Positions 1-8,403 are shown, numbered from the stretch's first letter. The stretch: DNA of 64,000 nt from an uncultured Lachnospiraceae bacterium (GCA_900317505.1 ONHB01000007.1:29120-93119); one strand, 5' to 3'. Notes: a model not told the origin generated them from the sequence alone. Numbers and translations: made by a program.

Positions 1-1284
1 GTAGATACCGAGATGATGCTTGGTATGCTTTCCGAAAAGGGATACAGCTTTACAGATGATGAAAATGAAGCGGATATTGTAGTTGTCAATACCTGCTGCT
101 TTATTGGTGATGCCAAGGAAGAAAGCATCAACCAGCTGCTTGCATATGGTGAAAAAAAGACCACCGGTCATTTAAAAGGACTGATCGCAACAGGGTGTCT
201 GGCGCAACGTTATGCCAAGGAAATCCGAGAGGATATTCCGGAGGTGGATGTCATTGTCGGTACCAATGCCATAGATCAGATCATACAGGCTATTGAAGCT
301 GTGACGGCTCATAAACGGACGGACTTTTTAAGAGATATCAATGATACTCCCGTTTTTGGCAAAAAAAGGATGGTAACCTCGGGCAGCTATTCCTCTTATT
401 TAAAGATTGCAGAAGGATGCGACAAGCATTGTACATACTGCATCATTCCCAAGGTGCGTGGCAATTACCGCAGCGTGCCGATGGAAGAGCTGGTACAGGA
501 AGCCAGAGATTTAGCGGAGCAGGGCGTAAAGGAGCTGATACTGGTAGCACAGGAAACAACCCTTTACGGTAAAGATTTATATGGTAAAAAGATGCTTCCG
601 GAATTATTGAAAAAATTGTGTGAGATCCCGCAGTTATACTGGATCAGGATCTTATACTGTTATCCCGAAGAGATAACGGATGAGCTGATCGATGTTATCA
701 GACAGGAAAAAAAGATCTGTCATTATCTGGATATTCCGATCCAGCATGCATCTGACAATATTTTACAGCGGATGGGACGCAAGACCTCCAATCAGGATCT
801 GCGTGATATCATCGGCAGACTTCGTAAAGAAATCCCGGATATCTGCCTGCGGACTACCTTGATAGCCGGTTTCCCCGGAGAGACGAAGGAAGATCATGAG
901 CAGGTCATGGAGTTTGTTGACGAGATGCAGTTTGACCGTCTCGGTGTTTTTACCTATTCTGCGGAAGAAAATACACCGGCCGCAACCTTCCCAGATCAGA
1001 TTGAGGAAGAGCAAAAGGAAGAGTGGCGTGGAGAGATCATGGAGCTGCAGCAGGAGATTGCCTTTGATAAAGCGGCTGATATGATCGGCTGGGAGGGATA
1101 TGTCCTGATTGAAGGAAAGGTTGCCGATGAAAATGTATATGTCGGACGTACCTACAAGGATGCTCCCAATGTAGACGGAATGGTATTTGTCCATTCAGCT
1201 GAAGAATTTATGAGCGGCGATTTTGTTAAAATCAAAGTAACCGGTTCATATGAATACGATTTGATAGGAGAGGTGTTATCATGA
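1..1284 (+). CDS. rimO: Ribosomal protein S12 methylthiotransferase RimO (5'-truncated by window edge)
   Basis: RimO is the radical-SAM enzyme that adds a methylthio group to a conserved Asp of ribosomal protein S12. The reading frame is open from base 1 (Val-Asp-Thr-Glu-Met-Met), so the true start lies upstream; RimO proteins are about 440 aa and roughly 15 N-terminal residues are missing. Visible parts are the UPF0004 domain with its Cys in NTCCF, the radical-SAM CxxxCxxC cluster (CDKHCTYC, bases 418-441), and a C-terminal TRAM-like stretch that binds RNA. The sister enzyme MiaB has similar architecture, but the VDTEMMLGML opening and overall length fit RimO. It ends in a 4-base ATGA overlap with pgsA, so the two are co-translated. 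Confidence 0.93.
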   Translation, partial: VDTEMMLGMLSEKGYSFTDDENEADIVVVNTCCFIGDAKEESINQLLAYGEKKTTGHLKGLIATGCLAQRYAKEIREDIPEVDVIVGTNAIDQIIQAIEAVTAHKRTDFLRDINDTPVFGKKRMVTSGSYSSYLKIAEGCDKHCTYCIIPKVRGNYRSVPMEELVQEARDLAEQGVKELILVAQETTLYGKDLYGKKMLPELLKKLCEIPQLYWIRILYCYPEEITDELIDVIRQEKKICHYLDIPIQHASDNILQRMGRKTSNQDLRDIIGRLRKEIPDICLRTTLIAGFPGETKEDHEQVMEFVDEMQFDRLGVFTYSAEENTPAATFPDQIEEEQKEEWRGEIMELQQEIAFDKAADMIGWEGYVLIEGKVADENVYVGRTYKDAPNVDGMVFVHSAEEFMSGDFVKIKVTGSYEYDLIGEVLS

Positions 1285-1889
1285 ATTTACCCAATAAACT
1301 GACGTTGTCACGAGTGATTATGGTGCCTTTTTATGTAGCTTTTATTTTACTGGTACCGCGGTTTCTGTATTTTAAATGGATTGCTTTGGCTATCTTTATT
1401 GTAGCCAGTCTGACAGATTTATTGGATGGCAAAATTGCCAGAAAATACAATCTGATCACCAATTTTGGAAAGTTTATGGATCCACTGGCTGACAAGCTTT
1501 TGGTTTGTTCCGCACTTATTGCAATGAGTTCTTTAGGTGTTATTCCGGCATGGATCACCATTGTGATCATTGCAAGAGAATTTATTATCAGTGGTTTCCG
1601 TCTGATCGCAGCTGAAAAAGGTGTTGTCATTGCGGCAAGCATGTGGGGTAAATTTAAAACAACATTTCAGATGGTCATGCTGTGCGTGCAGATGATCGTC
1701 ATGGATTACTATTCAAGCGTCAATGTAAGGCTTGCTGCTATGGATCTGTATCCATACAATATCCCGTCATTTTACCGTGTAATGATGGTAATTGGCAATG
1801 TTACCATGTATATTGCGCTGGTTCTGACTGTAGTTTCATTAGTTGATTACCTGATTAAAAATAAAGATGTACTTAAGGATGTGGATTAA
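1281..1889 (+). CDS. pgsA: CDP-diacylglycerol--glycerol-3-phosphate 3-phosphatidyltransferase
   Basis: PgsA makes phosphatidylglycerol phosphate from CDP-diacylglycerol and glycerol 3-phosphate, the committed step to phosphatidylglycerol and cardiolipin. The 202-residue protein has several hydrophobic membrane segments and the CDP-alcohol phosphotransferase signature D-x2-D-G-x2-A-R-x8-G-x3-D-x3-D (residues about 46-71, DLLDGKIAR through GKFMDPLAD). It overlaps the rimO stop by four bases and the cinA ATG follows its TAA directly, so rimO-pgsA-cinA form a tightly coupled operon. The rimO-pgsA-cinA-recA order is common in Firmicutes. Confidence 0.95.
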   Translation: MNLPNKLTLSRVIMVPFYVAFILLVPRFLYFKWIALAIFIVASLTDLLDGKIARKYNLITNFGKFMDPLADKLLVCSALIAMSSLGVIPAWITIVIIAREFIISGFRLIAAEKGVVIAASMWGKFKTTFQMVMLCVQMIVMDYYSSVNVRLAAMDLYPYNIPSFYRVMMVIGNVTMYIALVLTVVSLVDYLIKNKDVLKDVD

Positions 1890-3056
1890 ATGACAGCTGA
1901 AATAATTAGTGTTGGATCTGAACTGCTGACCGGAACTGTGGTCAATACAAATGCGGCTTTTTTAGCAGAGCAATGTGTTACATCGGGCTTTGACTGTTTT
2001 TATCAGACAGTTGTAGGCGACGACAAAAAGCGTCTGGAAGAAACGGTTAAAACAGCAGAAAAAAGATCGGATATCATTTTTGTATCAGGCGGGCTTGGCC
2101 AGGCAGAGGATGATATTACCATGCAGACTATAAAGGATATGTATCCCGATGCTTCGGTTGTGGAGCTGGAAAACCACAATGGATCTGCCAATGGCTGCAT
2201 TCTGGAAAATCAAAAGAAAACCGTGATTTTGCTGCCCGGATCTCCCAAAGAGCTGGAGCCGATGTTTAAAGAGCAAGTATCTGTTTATTTACAGGAAAAG
2301 ACCGATATGGTCATCCGTTCCAGGACAATCAAGATCTGCGGTCTGGATGAAAAGACGATCAATGATTCCATCAAGGATTTATTTGATTACAATGAGAATG
2401 TTGTGCTTGCAACCTATGCAAAATGCGGAGAGGTCCATATTCGTGTGACAGCTAAGGCTGCAACGGAAAAAGAAGCTTTAAAGCTTACCAAATATGTGGT
2501 CAAAGAATTAAAGCATCGTTTTAACCAGAGCATTTATACCACACACGAGGAGACAAGCTTAGAGCAGTCCTGTGTGGATCTGCTTTTAGCAAATGATCTG
2601 CGTATTTCCACAATGGAGTCCTGCACCGGCGGCATGCTTGCGGCAAGGTTGATCAATGTACCGGGCGTATCTGAGGTGTTTAAGGCCGGTTATGTGACTT
2701 ATTCCAACAAGGCCAAACGCAAGGTGCTTGGCGTAAAACAGTCCACATTAAAGAAATATTCAGCAGTCAGTGAGGAAGTCGCCAGAGAAATGGCACAGGG
2801 AATATCCTTACTTACCAAGGCAGATGTTACTGTTTCGGTAACCGGACTTGCCGGACCGGATGGCGGTACCAAGGAAAAGCCTGTGGGACTTGTATATATC
2901 GGCTGCAATGTTAAGGGAAAAACAGTTGTCGAGGAGTACCATTTTAGCGGAGACCGCACCCATGTCAGGGAAGAGGCGGTTGTAGCGGCACTGGCTTTGC
3001 TTCGCAAGTGTGTACTGGAATATTTCAGTGAAGTTACATTTGGTAAAAAAGGTTGA
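1890..3056 (+). CDS. cinA: CinA family protein (nicotinamide-nucleotide amidohydrolase / competence-damage protein)
   Basis: CinA joins an N-terminal MoaB/MogA-like (COG1058) domain to a C-terminal nicotinamide-mononucleotide deamidase domain. In some species it is linked to competence and DNA-damage responses and is co-transcribed with recA. The N-terminus shows GSELLTG and NTNAAFLA; the C-terminal domain shows the ESCTGG motif and the GLAGPDGG loop. At 388 residues it is slightly shorter than the common 410-420. The ATG follows the pgsA stop with no gap, so translation is probably coupled. Here recA lies two transcription units downstream, separated from cinA by the repeat-protein gene and an SOS promoter. 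Confidence 0.93.
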   Translation: MTAEIISVGSELLTGTVVNTNAAFLAEQCVTSGFDCFYQTVVGDDKKRLEETVKTAEKRSDIIFVSGGLGQAEDDITMQTIKDMYPDASVVELENHNGSANGCILENQKKTVILLPGSPKELEPMFKEQVSVYLQEKTDMVIRSRTIKICGLDEKTINDSIKDLFDYNENVVLATYAKCGEVHIRVTAKAATEKEALKLTKYVVKELKHRFNQSIYTTHEETSLEQSCVDLLLANDLRISTMESCTGGMLAARLINVPGVSEVFKAGYVTYSNKAKRKVLGVKQSTLKKYSAVSEEVAREMAQGISLLTKADVTVSVTGLAGPDGGTKEKPVGLVYIGCNVKGKTVVEEYHFSGDRTHVREEAVVAALALLRKCVLEYFSEVTFGKKG

Positions 3057-3086
3057 TTTTTGTAGGGGAAAAAGGGAGAATAAATA

Positions 3087-4517
3087 TTGAATACACAATA
3101 TGAAAATGGTTTTTGCCCACAGTGTGGGGCGTTATTAAGAGATGGTGTGTGTCCTTGTTGTCATTATCAGGCACCGCAGCCGGGGAACAATAGTCAGAAT
3201 GGATATACCGGAACAGATAGCCAGCAGAGTTATGGACAGGGCGGTTATACCGGAACGGATTCCCAGCAGGGGTATGGGCAGAGTGGATATACCGGAACGG
3301 ATTCCCAGCAGAGTTATGGACAGGGCGGTTATACCGGAACGGATTCCCAGCAGGGGTATGGGCAGAGTGGCTATACCGGAACAGAAGCCCAGCAGAATTA
3401 TGGACAGGGCGGATATACCGGAGCCAATTCCCAGCAGAGTTATGGTCAAAGTGGTTATACCGGAGCCAATCCCCAGCAGAATTATAGTCAGGACAGTTAT
3501 ACCGGCACCAATGCGCAGGGATATGCACAGGGAAATTACGGTTCTCAGATGTCCGGATCAAAGAGCACAAAGAGCAGTACAACTACCGCCATTGTAGTTG
3601 GTATCATTATGTTTGTTGTTGCATTGCTTCTTGTTCTTATAGTTGGTTTTCTTGGCTATGACTCACGTAAGGATCTGCAGAGCTCAGATGATTATAGTAA
3701 TAGTTATGATGATGAATATGATGAAGATTATGACTATGACTATGACGATGATTACGATTATGATTATGACGATTCTTTCGGTGATAACATTGACTGGGAT
3801 GATACAACATGGGCAGAAGAGCCGGATAATCTGACAGCGGATGAAGTCTGGGATAAAGACCATCAGTATTATGAAGAACTCAATAACTGTATTGATGAAA
3901 ATGTTTCTTATCAGCTGGTTTTTAAGACAAAAGAGGTTCTGGATGAAGATAATAATATCTGCATGAGGGGAACTTATTATCAGCTTGAGGGAGACATTCC
4001 CAATCTGGATAAGATCAATAAAACATTAAAAGATCAGGCATTGGTTGATATCGACTATTTTAATGATTTGAGAGATAAATATGACGAAGCTTTTGAAGAA
4101 TATGGCCCAGGCTATATGGTGAAAGCTAAAACATATGTTACCTACAATGATGAAAATATGGTCAGTGTGGTTACCAGCAGTGAGTTTGACAGTAATTTCG
4201 AGGCTGGATTGAATTTATACTGTGTCAATGTAGATATCCAGACAGGTATGGTTCTTGTGAATGAAGATATTCTGGATATGGATGAGGATTTTGTAAAAGA
4301 TATCATTCGTTCATCTGATGAACAAAATGGTACAATATCTTATCTGGAGGAAACAGATCCTGATGAAATACTGGATGATTTCAACGAATCCGATCATATG
4401 ATTATTTTCTATACGCCATGTGGTCTTGAAGTTGGAATGAATTATTACATAACCTCCGGATATGGATGGTTTACAACCACTTTAACAGATTATGAAAAGT
4501 ATTTAAAATCCTATTAA
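3087..4517 (+). CDS. Zinc-ribbon, YGQ-repeat, single-pass membrane protein of unknown function
   Basis: No function is recognised. The 476-residue product starts at TTG with AGGGAG at 3073-3078, 8 nt upstream; the nearby ATG at 3100 is out of frame. In order: a two-knuckle zinc ribbon (CPQC then CPCC, residues 10-26); seven to eight 14-residue repeats of the form GYTGTDSQQSYGQ (residues about 39-150); a short Ser/Thr/Lys linker; one hydrophobic helix (about 170-192); a very acidic Asp/Tyr run (about 200-232); and a C-terminal globular domain of about 230 residues that loosely resembles DUF3298/RsiV-type extracytoplasmic domains. The likely topology is repeats and zinc ribbon inside, acidic stalk and globular domain outside. 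Bacterial zinc-ribbon membrane proteins with Q/G/Y-rich linkers are common in Lachnospiraceae, but their roles are mostly unknown. Confidence 0.85.
   Translation: MNTQYENGFCPQCGALLRDGVCPCCHYQAPQPGNNSQNGYTGTDSQQSYGQGGYTGTDSQQGYGQSGYTGTDSQQSYGQGGYTGTDSQQGYGQSGYTGTEAQQNYGQGGYTGANSQQSYGQSGYTGANPQQNYSQDSYTGTNAQGYAQGNYGSQMSGSKSTKSSTTTAIVVGIIMFVVALLLVLIVGFLGYDSRKDLQSSDDYSNSYDDEYDEDYDYDYDDDYDYDYDDSFGDNIDWDDTTWAEEPDNLTADEVWDKDHQYYEELNNCIDENVSYQLVFKTKEVLDEDNNICMRGTYYQLEGDIPNLDKINKTLKDQALVDIDYFNDLRDKYDEAFEEYGPGYMVKAKTYVTYNDENMVSVVTSSEFDSNFEAGLNLYCVNVDIQTGMVLVNEDILDMDEDFVKDIIRSSDEQNGTISYLEETDPDEILDDFNESDHMIIFYTPCGLEVGMNYYITSGYGWFTTTLTDYEKYLKSY
3201..3536 (+). repeat. Tandem 42-bp repeats (8 units) inside the zinc-ribbon gene
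   Basis: Units start at 3201, 3243, 3285, 3327, 3369, 3411, 3453 and a degenerate eighth at 3495. Each encodes 14 residues built on GYTG-x4-QQ-x-YGQ. Units 2 (3243-3284) and 4 (3327-3368) read as identical at DNA level, and the units alternate between SYGQG and GYGQS versions, so the array has an 84-bp higher-order period. That suggests a recent duplication of a two-unit block. There are no unique spacers and the array keeps frame, so it is a coding minisatellite. Confidence 0.92.
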
Positions 4518-4779
4518 TGATGAAAAAATAATACCGCACGTAAAAAAAAATAATACCGCACGTAAAGTGCGGTATTGCTATATCTAAAAAAATATGTTAC
4601 AGTAAGGGCATCAAAAAAGCATTTCTGCTTTTGGGCGTATTCAGCCCGCTTTCCCAATTACAGTTATTTTATATAAAGGAAGTGATGCTCTTGAGGGTGA
4701 TTTAACGGACAGCTGTTCTGCTAAAATACAACTATCAACGCGGTGAAGTGATGAATGTTTATCGCAGAGAAAAATAATA
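4518..4779. other. Intergenic region upstream of the recA promoter
   Basis: No convincing gene lies here. A duplicated hairpin arm sits at 4529-4576 (separate entry). A pair of small inverted repeats follows: a 7-bp stem at 4615-4632 and a 4-bp stem at 4633-4647. The only translatable stretch is a six-codon ATG frame near 4687 (MLLRVI) behind a weak AAGGA; I do not call it a gene. Confidence 0.6.
4529..4577. terminator. Hairpin with a duplicated left arm after the zinc-ribbon gene
   Basis: A 10-bp perfect stem pairs 4552-4561 with 4567-4576 around the 5-nt loop GTAAA. The same 16 nt (TAATACCGCACGTAAA) also occur just upstream at 4529-4544, so two left arms could compete for one right arm. 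On the plus strand no U-tract follows. On the minus strand the hairpin runs into the A9 tract at 4542-4550, which is U-rich in that direction. It may end the upstream transcript inefficiently or block antisense transcription. Confidence 0.55.
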
Positions 4780-4808
4780 TTGACAAAATCGAACATTTGT
4801 TTTATCCT
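4780..4808 (+). promoter_or_regulatory. recA sigma-A promoter
   Basis: TTGACA (4780-4785), a 17-bp spacer and TATCCT (4803-4808) form a good vegetative promoter about 40 nt before the recA ATG. The first LexA site fills its spacer. Confidence 0.82.
4790..4802 (+). promoter_or_regulatory. LexA (SOS) box 1 of recA
   Basis: CGAACATTTGTTT matches the Gram-positive LexA/DinR operator CGAAC-N4-GTTCG in both half sites with mismatches only at the right end. It lies exactly between -35 and -10, so bound LexA would exclude RNA polymerase. Confidence 0.82.
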
Positions 4809-4819
4809 TGTATTAAAGA

Positions 4820-4832
4820 CGAACAAATGTTC
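4820..4832 (+). promoter_or_regulatory. LexA (SOS) box 2 of recA
   Basis: CGAACAAATGTTC is a near-perfect palindromic CGAAC-N4-GTTC operator just downstream of the predicted transcription start. The two box centres are 30 bp apart, about three helical turns, so they lie on the same DNA face and could bind LexA cooperatively. Confidence 0.85.
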
Positions 4833-4848
4833 CTAAAGGAGAATCAAA

Positions 4849-5916
4849 ATGGAAAAAGAAGAAAAACTGAAAGCATTGGATGCTGCAATTTCACAGATTG
4901 AGAGATCATACGGCAAGGGCTCCATTATGAAGCTTGGAGATCCTACCAGACAGATGAATGTAGAGACGATCCCGACAGGGTCACTTAGTCTGGATATTGC
5001 ATTAGGTCTTGGTGGTATTCCTAAGGGACGTATTATTGAGATATATGGACCTGAATCATCAGGTAAGACAACCGTTACCCTGCATATGATCGCAGAGGTA
5101 CAAAAGAGAGGCGGAATTGCCGGATTTATTGATGCTGAGCATGCGCTGGATCCTGCTTATGCCAAAAATATAGGTGTAGACATTGACAATCTGTATATTT
5201 CACAGCCGGACTGTGGAGAGCAGGCATTGGAGATCTGTGAGACTATGGTGCGTTCCGGAGCGATTGATATTGTTGTTGTTGACTCGGTTGCAGCACTGGT
5301 TCCCAAGGCTGAAATTGATGGTGATATGGGAGATTCCCATGTCGGTTTACAGGCCAGACTGATGTCACAGGCATTGAGAAAGCTGACTGCCGTGATCAGC
5401 AAGTCAAATTGTACCGTGATCTTTATCAACCAGTTAAGAGAAAAGGTTGGTGTTATGTTTGGCAATCCGGAGACCACAACCGGTGGTAATGCTCTTAAAT
5501 TTTATTCTTCCGTACGTCTGGATGTACGTCGTAAAGAGCAACTTTTAGTAAACGGAGAGCCTGTTGGTAACCGTACCAAGGTAAAGGTTGTCAAAAATAA
5601 AATCGCACCTCCGTTCAAGATTGCAGAGTTTGATATCATGTTTGGAAAGGGTATTTCCGCAGTGGGAGATATTCTGGATCTGGCAGCTGAAAGTGGTGTT
5701 GTTAATAAGAGCGGCGCGTGGTATGCATATGAAGGCGAGAAGCTTGGACAGGGACGGGAAAATTCCAAGATGTTTTTACAGCAGCATCCCGATATGCTTG
5801 CTGAGATCGAGCACAAGGTTCGTGTCAAATATGGTTTGTTAAAAGATGAAACACAGGAAGCTGAGGGTGGTGAGAATACCCCTGACAGTAAAGGAAAAGC
5901 ATCTTCTAAATCATAG
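4849..5916 (+). CDS. recA: Recombinase RecA
   Basis: RecA polymerises on single-stranded DNA, drives strand exchange and stimulates LexA self-cleavage. The 355-residue protein has the Walker A loop GPESSGKT, the VVVDSVAAL Walker B region, the FINQLREK loop and the [11 protein letters not shown] region, all canonical. The C-terminal tail is acidic then Lys/Ser rich, as usual. ATG 4849 follows AAAGGAG with good spacing. Two LexA boxes control the promoter and recX follows after about 20 nt, so the pair is an SOS operon with its own modulator. Confidence 0.99.
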   Translation: MEKEEKLKALDAAISQIERSYGKGSIMKLGDPTRQMNVETIPTGSLSLDIALGLGGIPKGRIIEIYGPESSGKTTVTLHMIAEVQKRGGIAGFIDAEHALDPAYAKNIGVDIDNLYISQPDCGEQALEICETMVRSGAIDIVVVDSVAALVPKAEIDGDMGDSHVGLQARLMSQALRKLTAVISKSNCTVIFINQLREKVGVMFGNPETTTGGNALKFYSSVRLDVRRKEQLLVNGEPVGNRTKVKVVKNKIAPPFKIAEFDIMFGKGISAVGDILDLAAESGVVNKSGAWYAYEGEKLGQGRENSKMFLQQHPDMLAEIEHKVRVKYGLLKDETQEAEGGENTPDSKGKASSKS

Positions 5917-5936
5917 TATTGAGAGGATATCAATTT

Positions 5937-6590
5937 ATGACTGTTACAGATATCATAGATATCTCTAAAAAACAATGTAAGATTATGTTGGATTATGAGT
6001 TTGCCTTTGTCTTGTACAAAGGCGAACTTCGTTTATACGGTATATCTGTTGGAAATGAACTGCCCAGAGATACATATGACAAATTGATAGATGAAGTACT
6101 GACAAAGCGCTGCAAGTTGCGTGCCATGAATTTATTAAAGGAGCGCAGCTATACGGAAAAAAAGCTGCGTATCAAGCTTGAGAGAGGTCAGTATCCGGCT
6201 ATATGTGTGGACAGGGCTATGGATTATGTTCGTTCGTTTGGCTATATCAATGATATGCAGTATGCCGAAGATTATTTGTTTTATCACGGGAAGAAGCTTA
6301 ACCGGCAACAGATCTTTTTAAAGCTGCGTCAAAAGGGATTGTCAGAAGAGATCATCAGGGACGCGTACCAAAAGTTTTGTGAAAGTGGAGAGCAGACACC
6401 GGAAGAAGAGCTGATCCGTGCCCAGTTATGCAAAAAGCATTTTCCGGGAATGGAATTATGTACTCCGGAAGAAAAAAATAAATATCTCCGTTCCCTGTTA
6501 CAAAAGGGATATTCTTTTGACGCAATATTGTCTGTGATGCGTACATTTTCTGAAAAAAACGACGATTATAGTATGGATTATGGCATATAA
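5937..6590 (+). CDS. recX: Regulatory protein RecX
   Basis: RecX binds RecA filaments and modulates or inhibits them. The 217-residue product has the three-helix RecX repeats, with typical motifs ERSYTEKKLRIKL, YVRSFGYINDMQYAEDY and KLRQKGLSEEII. I place the start at ATG 5937, 10 nt after GAGAGG (5921-5926). The longer frame from TTG 5919 would overlap that SD. It lies 20 nt downstream of recA and shares its SOS promoter. No terminator is obvious between recX and the rny promoter. Confidence 0.92.
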   Translation: MTVTDIIDISKKQCKIMLDYEFAFVLYKGELRLYGISVGNELPRDTYDKLIDEVLTKRCKLRAMNLLKERSYTEKKLRIKLERGQYPAICVDRAMDYVRSFGYINDMQYAEDYLFYHGKKLNRQQIFLKLRQKGLSEEIIRDAYQKFCESGEQTPEEELIRAQLCKKHFPGMELCTPEEKNKYLRSLLQKGYSFDAILSVMRTFSEKNDDYSMDYGI

Positions 6591-6593
6591 AGG

Positions 6594-6632
6594 TACGTTC
6601 CAAGGTGGACAAATGTACGTTACGGGTGGACA
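6594..6632 (+). repeat. Two direct repeats upstream of the rny promoter
   Basis: TACGTT followed by GGTGGACA occurs twice in tandem: 6594-6599 with 6604-6611, and 6616-6621 with 6625-6632. The period is about 22 bp (two helical turns) and the second copy ends 7 bp before the rny -35. This is the layout of a tandem regulator-binding site; no known regulator is recognised. Confidence 0.6.
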
Positions 6633-6639
6633 TACGCAC

Positions 6640-6668
6640 TTGACATAACAACGGATATAGTTTAGAAT
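6640..6668 (+). promoter_or_regulatory. rny sigma-A promoter
   Basis: TTGACA (6640-6645), a 17-bp spacer and TAGAAT (6663-6668). The predicted start leaves about 90 nt of 5' leader before the rny ATG. Confidence 0.8.
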
Positions 6669-6745
6669 TGAAGTGTTGTAAAATCACAACTTAGAATGAA
6701 GTAATTTCGTTCTATTATGAGATATTTGTACAATGAAAATTTAAT

Positions 6746-6759
6746 AAGGAGGTGCTCCT
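6746..6759 (+). promoter_or_regulatory. rny Shine-Dalgarno in a small hairpin
   Basis: The strong SD AAGGAGG (6746-6752) is followed directly by CTCCT. AGGAG (6747-6751) can pair perfectly with CTCCT (6755-6759) around a GTG triloop. The ATG follows at 6765, 12 nt after the SD. The sequestered SD could limit translation or attract the endonuclease the gene encodes; the pairing is visible, the role is inferred. Confidence 0.55.
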
Positions 6760-6764
6760 GTACA

Positions 6765-8315
6765 ATGGTAGTTTTTATAATTATTGCCGTTGTAGTGACA
6801 CTTGTGATTGCTGTACCGGTTACATCAGCTGTCGTTACTTCTGTTTTAAAAAAGCAGGCAGCGGAGAAGATCGGTAATGCAGACGAAAAAGCCCGTGAGA
6901 TTATTGACGACGCTTTAAAGACTGCAGAAGCAAAGAAGCGTGAAGGCTTGCTTGAGGTCAAAGAGGAATCCATTCGTACCAAAAACGAACTGGATAAGGA
7001 AATCAAAGAGCGGAGAGCAGAGGCACAGCGCTATGAGAGACGTGTTCAGCAAAAGGAAGAAAATATCGACAAAAAAGCTGATGCGCTCGAAAAGAAAGAA
7101 GCAAGTCTGACTGCAAGGGAAGAGGAGTTATCAAAGCAAAAAGCTGAGGTAGCCAAATTAAACGAACAAAGAGTACAGGAACTAGAACGAATCTCAGGAT
7201 TAACCTCCGAACAGGCAAAAGAATATTTGTTGAAAATTGTTGAAGAAGATGTTAAGCATGAAACTGCTGTCATGATCAAAGAGATGGAGAGCAGGGCTAA
7301 GGAAGAAGCAGACAAGAAAGCAAAGGAATATGTGGTAACAGCCATCCAGAGATGTGCTGCAGATCATGTTTCCGAGACAACACTTTCCGTTGTGCAGCTT
7401 CCCAACGATGAAATGAAAGGTCGTATTATCGGTAGAGAAGGACGTAATATCCGTACTCTTGAGACATTAACCGGTGTTGATTTGATTATCGATGATACTC
7501 CTGAAGCAGTTATCTTATCCGGATTTGATCCAATCCGTAGAGAGGTTGCTCGAATTGCCTTAGAAAAACTGATTGTAGACGGACGTATTCATCCGGCTAG
7601 AATTGAGGAAATGGTTGAAAAGGCACAAAAAGAAATCGAAACAATTATCCGTGAAGAAGGAGAAGCGGCTGTCCTCGAAGTAGGAGTACATGGTATTCAT
7701 TCTGAGCTTGTACGTCTCTTAGGTAAGATGAAGTATCGTACAAGTTATGGTCAGAATGCATTAAAGCATTCAATAGAAGTCGCTCATTTATCAGGACTTT
7801 TAGCATCTGAGCTTGGCTTGGATGTCAGATTGGCTAAGCGTGCCGGTTTATTACATGATATCGGTAAAGCTGTAGACCATGAAATGGAAGGATCACATAT
7901 TCAGCTCGGTGCTGAGTTGTGTAGAAAATATAAGGAATCACCGATCGTTATCAATGCGGTTGAATCTCATCATGGTGATGTAGAGCCGACCAGCTTGATC
8001 GCTTGTCTGGTACAGGCTGCAGATACAATTTCTGCTGCGAGACCGGGAGCAAGACGTGAGACCTTACAGACATATACAACCAGACTGACACAATTAGAAA
8101 ATATCGCAAACAATTTCAAAGGTGTAGAAAAATCTTTTGCTATTCAGGCAGGTAGAGAGATTCGTGTAATGGTAGTTCCAGACCAGATTACAGATACAGA
8201 TATGGTCTTATTAGCACGTGATATTGCAAAACAGATTGAATCTGAACTTGAATATCCGGGCAACATTAAGGTTAGTCTGATCCGTGAATCGCGAGTCATT
8301 GATTATGCAAAATAA
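6765..8315 (+). CDS. rny: Ribonuclease Y
   Basis: RNase Y is the membrane-anchored endonuclease that starts decay of many Firmicute mRNAs and is the scaffold of the degradosome. The 516-residue product has an N-terminal membrane helix ([16 protein letters not shown]), a long Lys/Glu coiled coil (about 30-200), a KH RNA-binding domain ([17 protein letters not shown]) and an HD domain with the metal motif [11 protein letters not shown] 6765 is chosen because AAGGAGG precedes it and the protein then begins at the membrane helix; an upstream in-frame ATG at 6717 lacks an SD. It is monocistronic and ends at a bidirectional terminator. Confidence 0.97.
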   Translation: MVVFIIIAVVVTLVIAVPVTSAVVTSVLKKQAAEKIGNADEKAREIIDDALKTAEAKKREGLLEVKEESIRTKNELDKEIKERRAEAQRYERRVQQKEENIDKKADALEKKEASLTAREEELSKQKAEVAKLNEQRVQELERISGLTSEQAKEYLLKIVEEDVKHETAVMIKEMESRAKEEADKKAKEYVVTAIQRCAADHVSETTLSVVQLPNDEMKGRIIGREGRNIRTLETLTGVDLIIDDTPEAVILSGFDPIRREVARIALEKLIVDGRIHPARIEEMVEKAQKEIETIIREEGEAAVLEVGVHGIHSELVRLLGKMKYRTSYGQNALKHSIEVAHLSGLLASELGLDVRLAKRAGLLHDIGKAVDHEMEGSHIQLGAELCRKYKESPIVINAVESHHGDVEPTSLIACLVQAADTISAARPGARRETLQTYTTRLTQLENIANNFKGVEKSFAIQAGREIRVMVVPDQITDTDMVLLARDIAKQIESELEYPGNIKVSLIRESRVIDYAK

Positions 8316-8344
8316 ATGATATCATTTCGTATAATTAATAAATG

Positions 8345-8376
8345 AAAAACCCCAGATCATTTGATCTGGGGTTTTT
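8345..8376. terminator. Bidirectional terminator between rny and purC
   Basis: AAAAACCCCAGATCA pairs with TGATCTGGGGTTTTT around a 2-nt loop. Flanking A and T tracts let it work for rny (+) and purC (-). Confidence 0.9.
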
Positions 8377-8403
8377 ATTATGATATCAGGGTCAAAGAGA
8401 TGC

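Noticed and set aside
3201..3536. CRISPR-like array of regular repeats
   Set aside because: The 42-bp units have no unique spacers, stay in one reading frame and encode a repeated peptide; no cas gene is present.
3135..3597. Overlapping open frames on both strands (104 aa on minus, 151 aa in another plus frame)
   Set aside because: They are shadows caused by the 42-bp repeat, which keeps every frame open; no SD and no family resemblance.
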